This document shows, piece after piece, positions 17,236 to 23,381 of a DNA stretch of 64,000 nt. The translations under genes were made by a program, and so were the position numbers. The first letter of the stretch is position 1. The number at the start of each line of letters is the position of its first letter. Below the pieces are notes generated by a model. It was not told the DNA's origin, did no database searches, and saw nothing but the letters and a program-made list of their open reading frames with translations. Origin of the DNA: Arsukibacterium perlucidum DSM 18276 (GTDB lineage Bacteria; Pseudomonadota; Gammaproteobacteria; Enterobacterales; Alteromonadaceae); NCBI RefSeq assembly GCF_000382165.1, contig NZ_KB907711.1, forward strand, positions 62,001-126,000. Direction: 5' to 3'.

Positions 17236-18297
17236 ATGAATGATTCGATAAGATCAAAACTTCCGTTTTTATTTCTTGTCTGTATTTCGATAGGGTGGGG
17301 TTTTTATTACCAATCTAACAGCAAGCTAAATGACTATGGCAGCGCGAACTTTGAATGGCTGTTTCTTTTGGATGCATTAATAGTACTACCGATAATCTGT
17401 TTCGTCTGTGCTAAAAATAAAAAAGAAGGCTTGTTAAAAGCTGTTGTTTTAGGCTGCTTAGCTGTTCTGATCGGTAGTTACATTATTCCTGAGCAAAGTA
17501 AACTAATCTGGCATTATCTTGAAAATGGTCGCTATTTTGTCTTGGCTGTTATTCTGTTGTTTGAACTTGTTGCAATTTTAACAGTGTATCTTGCGATTAA
17601 AGCAGCCATCGGTAAGAGTGAAGATCCCGATCTTTCGATAGAAAAGCCAATAAAAAAATACTTGGGTGAAAGTCCTGTTGCGTCTTTATTGACTTTTGAA
17701 ACGAGGATGTGGACATTTGCTTTTTTTGCAAATCGCATCAAACCAAAACATTTCAGAGGTGAGCAACACTTTACCTATCATCAGAAAGATGGCGCAAAAA
17801 GTAACTTGCTAGGTTTCATCTTCCTCATTGCATTTGAAATGCCAATTATGCATCTGGTGTTGCACTTTATCTGGTCACCTCTTGCTGCAAATGTTGTCAC
17901 ATTACTCACGATTTTTAGTTTGGTATTTTTTATTGCAGAGTATCGGGCACTTTCGAGAAGGCCAATTTCTTTAGTTTGTAATAAGTTATTTGTTCGTTAT
18001 GGGCTTTATCATCCGCTGGTAATACCGTTAGAGAACATTGTTAAAATTGAAAGAAATAACGAGTTTGTTCCTCGCTCGAAATTTGTAAAGCGTTACAATT
18101 ACTCAGGTAATCCAAATATCAGAATTGAACTTTCAGAGCCGTTGGGGTCGGTTAATTCAATTTTCATTGGTGTTGATAATGCCGAGTATTTTATCTCAGC
18201 TTTGTTAGATTCAGCATCACGGCATAACAATCAAATATTATCGCCAGCAAAAAGCGCTGGCTGCGACGTCAACCCGCTGCGCGGCTTTCCGCGCTAA
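17236..18297 (+). CDS. Cassette-encoded multi-pass membrane protein, C-terminus encoded by attC
   Basis: 353 residues, GGAG 8 nt before the ATG. Predicted membrane helices lie at about 10-26, 41-59, 68-85, 98-120, 193-215 and 217-235; between the fourth and fifth is a cytoplasmic-looking loop (about 120-190), and the last third (about 240-325) is a PH-like or bPH2-like beta-rich segment (LFVRYGLYHPLVIPLENIVKIER). I do not recognise a named family. The frame passes the R'' box GCATAAC without stopping and ends at TAA 18295-18297 inside attC, so the last 24 or so residues (NNQILSPAKSAGCDVNP...) are recombination-site sequence. The natural protein probably ended near SALLDSASR and gained this tail. 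Confidence 0.8.
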   Translation: MNDSIRSKLPFLFLVCISIGWGFYYQSNSKLNDYGSANFEWLFLLDALIVLPIICFVCAKNKKEGLLKAVVLGCLAVLIGSYIIPEQSKLIWHYLENGRYFVLAVILLFELVAILTVYLAIKAAIGKSEDPDLSIEKPIKKYLGESPVASLLTFETRMWTFAFFANRIKPKHFRGEQHFTYHQKDGAKSNLLGFIFLIAFEMPIMHLVLHFIWSPLAANVVTLLTIFSLVFFIAEYRALSRRPISLVCNKLFVRYGLYHPLVIPLENIVKIERNNEFVPRSKFVKRYNYSGNPNIRIELSEPLGSVNSIFIGVDNAEYFISALLDSASRHNNQILSPAKSAGCDVNPLRGFPR

Positions 18298-18312
18298 ATT
18301 TGGGCGTTATGT
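18222..18312 (+). repeat. attC site 1
   Basis: R'' GCATAAC (18222-18228) to R' GTTATGT (18306-18312), 91 bp. Inner arms CAAAT/ATTTG and hairpins GCCAGC/GCTGGC and GCGG/CCGC are visible. Positions 18236-18309 are identical base for base with attC 2, which is typical of sedentary chromosomal integrons. Confidence 0.92.
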
Positions 18313-18342
18313 TCACCTCAAATCATAATCAAGGAGTTACAT

Positions 18343-18480
18343 ATGAGTAAAAATTTAAGAAAAACAGCTGCATACACTGCTTTGGTTTTAGTACTTGGGT
18401 GTGTTGCATTTTACGCATCAATGGAAGATTACCAGAAAGAAAATTTTTCAAAGTTAGTCAGCCAAACCTTTTCAGGATAG
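18343..18480 (+). CDS. Cassette-encoded small membrane protein (45 aa)
   Basis: ATG 18343 with AAGGAG 6 nt upstream opens a 45-residue frame: a basic N-terminus (MSKNLRKTAAY), one hydrophobic helix (about residues 11-27) and an acidic/polar tail (MEDYQKENFSKLVSQ). It could be a single-pass membrane peptide, or a lipoprotein-like product since LVLGC precedes a Cys at residue 20. It is the only ORF in its 329-bp cassette and is placed exactly as cassette genes usually are, close to the 5' edge. No family recognised. Confidence 0.72.
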   Translation: MSKNLRKTAAYTALVLVLGCVAFYASMEDYQKENFSKLVSQTFSG

Positions 18481-18550
18481 GCTTTTGCTGGATTAACTAA
18501 TTGTATTTTTTTAAAGCTTTTTGCATGGGTGCATTTCAAATAGCAAGTGA

Positions 18551-18641
18551 ACATAACAAAAAAATATTATCGCCAGCAAAAAGCGCTGGCTGCGACGTCA
18601 ACCCGCTGCGCGGCTTTCCGCGCTAAATTTGGGCGTTAGGC
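18551..18641 (+). repeat. attC site 2
   Basis: R'' ACATAAC (18551-18557) to R' GTTAGGC (18635-18641). The extended R'' GTGAACATAAC is complementary over 11 nt to the start of its own cassette (GTTATGTTCAC from 18306). The body is identical to attC 1 over 74 bp. Confidence 0.92.
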
Positions 18642-18658
18642 AAACAAGGAGTAAGTAG

Positions 18659-19072
18659 ATGGATCAAATTAAAAATCGAGTAATCGCAGTCATTTTAGGT
18701 ATTGCGCTGGCTTATGCGTCAATTGCTATTGCAGGTATTGGTGCTGCGGTAGCCATACCAGCTGACATTCTAAAACCTGTTGCACAAGTATCAGGCTTAC
18801 TTGCGTTCACTCTGGTCGACTTGTTCACCATCGCGGTGCCGCTGGCAGCAGCATTTTTAGTGGTAGCTTTTGCCAGTAAGCTGGTAATCAGCAAGCCAGA
18901 TTTCACTTTTTATGCGTTGTTGCTCGCGCCTCTGGTGCTATTGCAACTGTATTTTGTTGCACAATCACAGCCTCAGATGCTCAATAACATCATAACAACG
19001 CTTCCACGTTATCTTTTGTTGGCCGTGTGTTTTTACTTCTTGGTTCGCAGCAGTAAGAGGGCAAATGCCTAA
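18659..19072 (+). CDS. Cassette-encoded four-helix membrane protein
   Basis: 137 residues; AAGGAG is 7 nt before the ATG. Four hydrophobic helices (about 9-30, 42-69, 82-103 and 113-130) with short loops and a basic C-terminus (RSSKRANA) suggest a small integral inner-membrane protein. Composition is rich in Ala, Val, Leu and Ile, without charged residues within the helices. The stop codon TAA lies inside the R'' box GCCTAAC, a common economy in cassettes. Family not recognised. Confidence 0.8.
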   Translation: MDQIKNRVIAVILGIALAYASIAIAGIGAAVAIPADILKPVAQVSGLLAFTLVDLFTIAVPLAAAFLVVAFASKLVISKPDFTFYALLLAPLVLLQLYFVAQSQPQMLNNIITTLPRYLLLAVCFYFLVRSSKRANA

Positions 19073-19156
19073 CAAGGCCAGTCAGCAACGGCCACTGCGT
19101 GGCCTGGACCTCAAACCCGCTGCGCGGCTTTTCGGCCGCTGCTGGCTGCGTTATAT
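19067..19156 (+). repeat. attC site 3 (divergent type)
   Basis: R'' GCCTAAC (19067-19073) to R' GTTATAT (19150-19156). Arms AAGGCCAGTCAGCAACGGCC and GGCCGCTGCTGGCTGC pair well. It shares only the central AACCCGCTGCGCGGCTTT block with attC 1, 2 and 4, so this cassette probably came from a different pool. Confidence 0.88.
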
Positions 19157-19170
19157 TTCAAGGAGGGTTG

Positions 19171-19914
19171 GTGAAGCATTTAGTTTTAGTTTTAGTTTTT
19201 TCTTTTCTGGTTGTTGGCTGCACCAGTTTAAAAGACGTTAGTGAAAGCAGCCATAATTCTGAATCTTTTGTTGGTATAGAAGATGGAAATCTGATTTATC
19301 AAGGTGAAATAACTGAAGCATCAAATGATGTGATTTTTTCATCGTATAGGGCTGCTGAATTCAAGCCAAACCGACTGCTTATTTCGAGCCAAGGCGGTGA
19401 GATTGGTGCGGGAATGAATTTAGGTCAATGGGTCAGAGATAATAATTTGGATGTTGAGGTCATAAGAGTATGCGCTTCTTCTTGTGCTAACTATGTATTA
19501 CCAGCTGCCAATACGAAGTACTTAAGAAAAGACTCGATTCTGATATGGCATGGCAGCGCTTGGCAATCCAATTGGCATGTTGATCATGAGCACCGAGAAA
19601 CGTTCAATACACACATCACTTTAATGCGTCAGAAGGAAACTGATTTTTACGCGGATATCGCAGTCGACAACTTACTAACTACTTACGGCCAGTCTAAATT
19701 TAATTTCTTGGACTTCACTCTGGGCTTGTTTGGCAAAGGAGCTGTTGGTTACGATTACTCTAAAGCTGATATGGAAAAATTTGGACTAGTTAATATCGTA
19801 CTCTTAGATGGCGAATGGGATTGGAGAAAATATCGGCCTGATAGAGCAAGTCTGGTAAAGCGTATCAAGGTTGACGATGATTTTGAGTTTGAGCTCCGTA
19901 GATTTGAAATATAA
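19171..19914 (+). CDS. Cassette-encoded lipoprotein with ClpP/crotonase-like fold (COG3904-like)
   Basis: 247 residues from GTG 19171, with AAGGAGG 4 nt upstream; the ATG-initiated extension upstream (19099) runs through attC and is not genuine. A lipoprotein signal (VKHLVLVLVFSFLVVGC) is followed by a domain with ClpP-type landmarks: LLISSQGGEIGAGMNLGQW (oxyanion strand), VCASSCANYVLPAA (nucleophile Ser within CASSC) and LIWHGSA (candidate His). Such proteins are presumed periplasmic serine peptidases related to SppA/NfeD/ClpP. A disulfide between the two Cys of CASSC is possible. The TAA stop is inside R'' ATATAAC. Substrate unknown. Confidence 0.82.
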   Translation: MKHLVLVLVFSFLVVGCTSLKDVSESSHNSESFVGIEDGNLIYQGEITEASNDVIFSSYRAAEFKPNRLLISSQGGEIGAGMNLGQWVRDNNLDVEVIRVCASSCANYVLPAANTKYLRKDSILIWHGSAWQSNWHVDHEHRETFNTHITLMRQKETDFYADIAVDNLLTTYGQSKFNFLDFTLGLFGKGAVGYDYSKADMEKFGLVNIVLLDGEWDWRKYRPDRASLVKRIKVDDDFEFELRRFEI

Positions 19915-19999
19915 CAAACAAATGTTATCGCCTGCGAACAGTGCTGGCTGCGACGTAAACCCGCCGCGCGGCTTTCCGCGCTAAATTTGGGCGTTAGCT
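19909..19999 (+). repeat. attC site 4
   Basis: R'' ATATAAC (19909-19915; GAAATATAAC pairs with the cassette start over 10 nt) to R' GTTAGCT (19993-19999). Same type as attC 1 and 2 with about seven differences in the 74-bp body. Confidence 0.9.
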
Positions 20000-20052
20000 A
20001 GCAAATGCAGGTGCGGTGTAACTGCGATGGACTCTTAAGATATGGATGTTAA

Positions 20053-21135
20053 ATGACCAAATTTAGTATGTTTGCTTTACTCTGTTTGTTACCTCTTTGT
20101 ACAGCTTGTACTCAGAAGTCTGTGATCGTTAACCATGCTGCACTTGATGCTCAATTGTTAGCAAATGCACAAAAACACGGAATTCCCGGTCAGGCCCTGT
20201 TGGTGATGCACAATAGCGATATCTTGTACCGAAATGCCATCGGTACGACTGCCATCAAAGACGGCGTACCGGTCACGCCGACGACTGCCTTTCCCGTCTA
20301 CTCTGTCACTAAGTTGTTTACTATCACGCTCGCTATGCAGTTACAGGAAGAAGGAAAACTTGATTTTTCTGCTCCTGCTTCACAATACGTCGACAATTTA
20401 CCGCCTTCCTGGCGCAGTATACGTATCGAGCAGTTTCTGAATCATGCTTCAGGCATTCCTGAGTATTTTGACAGTAATGATTTTTCGCGTCCGTTTCCAG
20501 CCAGTCTAGCTGCCGTATTTGCAAAGTTAGACAAAGTCGCACTTATATCAGAGCCGGGTGAGCGGACGAGCTATACCAATACCAACAATCTGGTGATTGC
20601 TGCTGTACTGGAGGCTATCACACGCACACCTTACCGCGAGCTGTTGCACCAGCGAATCATAAAACCGTTGAACCTTCAGGAGACGTGGCTCAACCTTGCT
20701 GATGTACCCAAGGCTCGCCTTGTGAAAAGCTATCGGGTGGGAACAGGCCAGATTATGCCTGATCTGGCCATCTCGTGGCCAGATTACAGCATCGCACATG
20801 TCGGCGCGTACATGACTCTGGATGATTTAGGCAAATTTATGTCCGCATTAGCCCAAGGGCGATTCGTTGCAAAGTCAGAACTACTGCGGCTATGGCAGCC
20901 CTATAAACTTGCAAACGGCGCTACGGGCTTTTTTGCACACGGTTTGGATTACAGTGAGTGGGGACGTTGGCTCGAAGTTGGTCATGATGGGGGGACCAAA
21001 GTTCGGGCGCGGATCTTGTTCGATGACAATCTTGATGATCATTACGTGATCGTCTATTTGACCAATGGCAATATGGATGGAGTCTGGTCGCATACGCTTG
21101 TCCGTTCAATCCAGACGATTGTATTGCCGAATTAG
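20053..21135 (+). CDS. Cassette-encoded serine hydrolase, class C beta-lactamase/esterase fold, lipoprotein
   Basis: 360 residues. The signal MTKFSMFALLCLLPLCTAC ends in a lipobox-like Cys. Catalytic motifs of the beta-lactamase (class C)/DD-peptidase superfamily are all present: SVTK (SxxK, in VYSVTKLF, about residue 85), YTN (in RTSYTNTNN, about 174) and HDGGT (about 313). Members act as esterases, peptidases or true class C enzymes; the sequence does not show which, and the third motif is HxG rather than KTG, which argues against a classical AmpC. No clear Shine-Dalgarno precedes the ATG. It fills its cassette, with 59 bp of leader. Confidence 0.85.
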   Translation: MTKFSMFALLCLLPLCTACTQKSVIVNHAALDAQLLANAQKHGIPGQALLVMHNSDILYRNAIGTTAIKDGVPVTPTTAFPVYSVTKLFTITLAMQLQEEGKLDFSAPASQYVDNLPPSWRSIRIEQFLNHASGIPEYFDSNDFSRPFPASLAAVFAKLDKVALISEPGERTSYTNTNNLVIAAVLEAITRTPYRELLHQRIIKPLNLQETWLNLADVPKARLVKSYRVGTGQIMPDLAISWPDYSIAHVGAYMTLDDLGKFMSALAQGRFVAKSELLRLWQPYKLANGATGFFAHGLDYSEWGRWLEVGHDGGTKVRARILFDDNLDDHYVIVYLTNGNMDGVWSHTLVRSIQTIVLPN

Positions 21136-21136
21136 C

Positions 21137-21231
21137 TCTTGGATAGCAGGAGCATCTTGTCGCAAGCAAACTGCGCGGACTGCGCTTTCAACCCGCAGTC
21201 CGGATTTGCACGCTCATTTGGGGCGTTAGCT
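21137..21231 (+). repeat. attC site 5, degenerate
   Basis: R' GTTAGCT (21225-21231) and a strong central hairpin GGACTGCG/CGCAGTCC are intact, plus outer pairs GCAAA/TTTGC. The expected R'' (AGCTAAC, extended GCTAGCTAAC) is absent; only TTAGCTC is found after the stop codon. The site should recombine poorly or not at all. The left limit is approximate. Confidence 0.65.
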
Positions 21232-21255
21232 TTTTGATTAAACAATGGACATAGC

Positions 21256-22050
21256 ATGAAGTTCTGGAATTTATTTTTTATAGTGAGCCTACTATTACCG
21301 AATTACTGCAACGCAGTTGTAAAGCGACACGATATTCCTCAAGAACAATATTTGGTTAAAAATGTACCGGAGTATTTGATTGATATGCCTCACGAGGGGC
21401 ATGGTGTGCTGATTGCACCTCAATGGATTGTTACAGCAGCACATGTCATTTTTTATGACTACACAGGTAAAAGCATAAAAATTGGTGGTGAAAGTTACAC
21501 AATTGAATCAGTAACCAAACATCCTGATTATATCGAGCCAGACGAATCTTTGTTTAAGGGAGATGCTGCACGATTAATGGCTTTCTTTGCTGCAAGGAGT
21601 GATATCGCGTTAATCAAGCTTTCATTACCAGTCAGTAGTATCACTCCGGTGGAAATTTATCAGGAAGACAATGAAGTGGGGCAAACTGTCACTGTGTTTG
21701 GTCGGGGAGCCACAGGAAACGGTTTAATTGGTGAGGACTTGAGTACTAAACCTCTACGTAAAATGCATTCCTTTCATAACAAAATTGATGGTGCAAAGGG
21801 TAATTGGCTGACGTATAAGTTTGATTCACCGCCTGATTCATTGCCGCTTGAAGGCATTCACGGCTCTGGTGACAGCGGAGGTGCATCCGTTATTTTCCTT
21901 GATGGTGAGCCTTATCTTGCTGGATTATCAAGTTGGCAGTATTGGCAAGGTGACCTTTCTACATTCAAAGGTGGTCTGTATGGCACTACCGCGTACCAAG
22001 TAAGGTTATCTGTCTACAAAGATTGGATTTTAGGTGTGTTGGCTAGCTAA
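21256..22050 (+). CDS. Cassette-encoded trypsin-like (S1) serine protease, exported
   Basis: 264 residues. A Sec signal peptide (MKFWNLFFIVSLLLPNYCNA) precedes a chymotrypsin-fold domain with the full triad: WIVTAAHVIF (His about 62), RSDIALIKL (Asp about 118) and GSGDSGGASV (Ser about 212). There is no pair of trypsin-type disulfides, as usual for bacterial S1 enzymes. It is likely a secreted or periplasmic protease of narrow specificity. The TAA stop falls inside the R'' box AGCTAAC. Only a weak ribosome site precedes the ATG. Confidence 0.9.
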   Translation: MKFWNLFFIVSLLLPNYCNAVVKRHDIPQEQYLVKNVPEYLIDMPHEGHGVLIAPQWIVTAAHVIFYDYTGKSIKIGGESYTIESVTKHPDYIEPDESLFKGDAARLMAFFAARSDIALIKLSLPVSSITPVEIYQEDNEVGQTVTVFGRGATGNGLIGEDLSTKPLRKMHSFHNKIDGAKGNWLTYKFDSPPDSLPLEGIHGSGDSGGASVIFLDGEPYLAGLSSWQYWQGDLSTFKGGLYGTTAYQVRLSVYKDWILGVLAS

Positions 22051-22120
22051 CACATGCCAGCACAACGCGTGTTCAGCGCGACTCGCAACAAGTTGCTAGC
22101 GTGTGTTGCGGGCGTTAGTT
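22045..22120 (+). repeat. attC site 6
   Basis: R'' AGCTAAC (22045-22051) to R' GTTAGTT (22114-22120), 76 bp, arms CAGCACAACGC and GCGTGTGTTGCGGGC pairing. Its extended R'' GCTAGCTAAC pairs over 10 nt with the start of the fifth cassette (GTTAGCTAGC, 19993) but only 7 nt with the start of its own nominal cassette, suggesting that 19994-22114 now moves as one unit. Confidence 0.85.
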
Positions 22121-22135
22121 TTATAGGGTTAGTTG

Positions 22136-22561
22136 ATGCAATCTACAATTAAAAAAACATTGTTTAATATTGGCGGTTATTCTTTTTGGATTTTATTGGT
22201 TTGCTGGGGGGTTTTATTCCTTATTCTCAAGAGTTGTCAAACGCTCTGTCACCATACCGTTGTAAATGCGGTTTCGTCACCAAATGGTGAGCAAGTAGCA
22301 GAAATAAGCATCGGCGATTGCGGTGGGGCTACGACAGACTTTTTTGGTAGTGTTGATGTAAAAAGTAACAATCCGAAACTGCGTGCTGAAAACTTATTTA
22401 CCTTTGCGGGTCGTCCCGAAGAAACAGGGCTTGAGGTATATTGGGTTAATGACAACGAGCTTGTTATCAGTGTCTCTGATCTTTATAAAGCTCGGACTAT
22501 AAATCCTAATGGTAGAAAAAGTGCTGATTTAAAAGTAAGTTATCAGTATCGTAAGTTGTAA
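22136..22561 (+). CDS. Cassette-encoded membrane-anchored protein, DUF5412-like
   Basis: 141 residues from ATG 22136 (AGGG upstream; a TTG one codon earlier is unlikely). One N-terminal membrane helix (about 14-32) anchors a periplasmic beta-rich domain. The phrases VSSPNGEQVAEIS, CGGATTDFFGSVDV and LEVYWVNDNELVISV resemble DUF5412-type domains (SPxGxYxA, GATT, WxxDNxL), a family of unknown function; the match is by eye and moderate. It is the last ORF with an attC relationship before the array is interrupted. Confidence 0.72.
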   Translation: MQSTIKKTLFNIGGYSFWILLVCWGVLFLILKSCQTLCHHTVVNAVSSPNGEQVAEISIGDCGGATTDFFGSVDVKSNNPKLRAENLFTFAGRPEETGLEVYWVNDNELVISVSDLYKARTINPNGRKSADLKVSYQYRKL

Positions 22562-22562
22562 A

Positions 22563-22627
22563 AACCAACAAACAAATATTATCGCCAGCAAAAAACGCTG
22601 GCTGCGACGTCATCCCGCTGCGCGGCT
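22563..22627 (+). repeat. attC site 7, 3'-truncated
   Basis: R'' AACCAAC (22563-22569) and the first two thirds of the attC 1/2 body are present up to CGCGGCT; the sequence then leaves the consensus and the R' core is missing. The last cassette therefore has a broken site and could not be excised alone. The junction near 22627 marks an old deletion or insertion. Confidence 0.85.
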
Positions 22628-22664
22628 CGCCACCCATGTGCTATGCCCTGGTTACCATTGCCTT

Positions 22665-22700
22665 ACCCGTCAAGTGATACTATAGTGCCACTTAAAGTTT
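22665..22700 (+). promoter_or_regulatory. Promoter/operator region of the toxin-antitoxin pair
   Basis: AAGTG (22672-22676) and CACTT (22689-22693) form an inverted repeat around TACTAT (22678-22683), a plausible -10. Antitoxins of the Phd/YefM type usually bind such dyads to repress their own operon. Inferred from position and symmetry only. Confidence 0.4.
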
Positions 22701-22716
22701 AGACTGGGGTGAATCT

Positions 22717-22974
22717 ATGAAAGTTGAGCTTGTTACAAACCTCAAGCGCCAAGCTACAAAAATCCTGGCAGACTTGCATCATACCAAAGAGCCGGTCTTG
22801 ATCACGGAGCATGGTCAGCCATCTGCATACCTTGTAGATGTGCAGGATTACGAATTTATGCAGCGTCGACTTGCGCTGCTTGAAGGGCTCTCCCGGGGAG
22901 AGCTTGCGGTACTGGATGGCAGAACGTATAGCCAAAGTGAGGCCAGAGAGAAAATGAGTAAATGGCTGAAGTAA
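22717..22974 (+). CDS. Phd/YefM-family antitoxin
   Basis: 85 residues. The N-terminal DNA-binding part (VELVTNLKRQATKILADLH, then PVLITEHGQPSAYLVDVQDYEFM) is the standard Phd/YefM fold; the C-terminal tail (about 50-85) should wrap and neutralise the toxin. The gene overlaps the toxin start by 13 bp, the classic antitoxin-first order. It lies directly beside the truncated end of the cassette array. Such pairs are frequent in large chromosomal integrons, where they are thought to stabilise arrays. Confidence 0.92.
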   Translation: MKVELVTNLKRQATKILADLHHTKEPVLITEHGQPSAYLVDVQDYEFMQRRLALLEGLSRGELAVLDGRTYSQSEAREKMSKWLK

Positions 22975-23264
22975 TCTGGACCGAGCCCGCCCTTCAAGAA
23001 CTGGATGCCATCGCTGAGTACATTGCTTTGGACAAGCCTGTTGCCGCAAGTCAGCTGATCCAGGAAGTTTTCGATAAGATCGGGCATTTGGAAAAATTCC
23101 CTAAATCCGGGCGGATCCCTCCAGAGCTCCCTGATTCGGTATACAGGGAGGTAGTGGTTACACCGTGTCGTATTTTTTATCGTGAGGATGGGCAGCGGGT
23201 TCTCGTTCTCTATGTCATGCGAGAGGAGCGGCAGCTTCGCGTGTACATGCTTGAAAACAGCTAA
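22962..23264 (+). CDS. ParE/RelE-superfamily toxin
   Basis: 100 residues. Pattern VIWTEPALQELDAIAEYIALDKP, FDKIGHLEKFPKSGRIPPEL, YREVVVTPCRIFYRED and VLYVMREERQLR is that of ParE-type toxins of the RelE/ParE fold, small proteins that inhibit gyrase or cleave mRNA. Start ATG 22962 lies inside the antitoxin gene. The TAA stop is embedded in AGCTAAC (23259-23265), the form of an R'' box, as in the true cassette genes, so the pair may be a decayed cassette. Length is complete and no frame damage is visible. Confidence 0.92.
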   Translation: MAEVIWTEPALQELDAIAEYIALDKPVAASQLIQEVFDKIGHLEKFPKSGRIPPELPDSVYREVVVTPCRIFYREDGQRVLVLYVMREERQLRVYMLENS

Positions 23265-23381
23265 CAATCCGGCTCATTCGGATGCCTTTGTTTCCGCTTC
23301 GCCCAAACCTGACATTTGCAATTATCAAATCTTACCGAAATATACATGTCAGGTGGTGGGCTTGCCTGCTAAATGGCGCTG
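23259..23381 (+). other. Possible attC remnant after the toxin gene
   Basis: AGCTAACAATCCGG... starts like an attC (R'' AGCTAAC plus a small hairpin ATCCG/CGGAT) but no R' core (GTTRRRY) follows before the HDOD gene. It may be the left arm of a lost attC. Otherwise nothing is seen in this gap. Confidence 0.35.

Larger units (their letters stand above)
17215..22627 (+). mobile_element. Integron gene-cassette array (CALIN-like, no integrase in window)
   Basis: A row of gene cassettes, all ORFs on the + strand, separated by attC sites. Cassette limits read from the core cut G/TT: 17215-18306, 18307-18635, 18636-19150, 19151-19993, 19994-21225, 21226-22114 and 22115 onward (truncated). Each unit's first bases are complementary to its own 3' R'' box: GTTATGCC/GGCATAAC, GTTATGTTCAC/GTGAACATAAC, GTTAGGC/GCCTAAC and GTTATATTTC/GAAATATAAC. 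That self-complementarity is what excised circular cassettes require. The array is more AT-rich than its flanks. No tyrosine recombinase gene (intI) or attI is identifiable, so it is either a CALIN or the integrase lies elsewhere. Confidence 0.9.

Noticed and set aside
19099-19170. Upstream ATG extension of the ClpP-like cassette gene
   Set aside because: The extra 24 residues are translated attC 3 sequence without a ribosome site; the GTG at 19171 has AAGGAGG.
20053-21135. Acquired AmpC beta-lactamase resistance cassette
   Set aside because: SxxK and YxN motifs are present, but the third motif is HDGGT rather than KTG and a lipobox is present, so a general esterase/peptidase is more likely; resistance cannot be claimed from sequence.
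18222-22627. CRISPR-like array of near-identical repeats
   Set aside because: Units are 70-90 bp, spacing is 240 to more than 1000 bp, each spacer holds a gene, and the ends follow attC rules; no cas genes are present.
22848-23267. 139-codon - strand ORF over the toxin-antitoxin pair
   Set aside because: It is antisense to two recognisable genes and has no ribosome site or domain.
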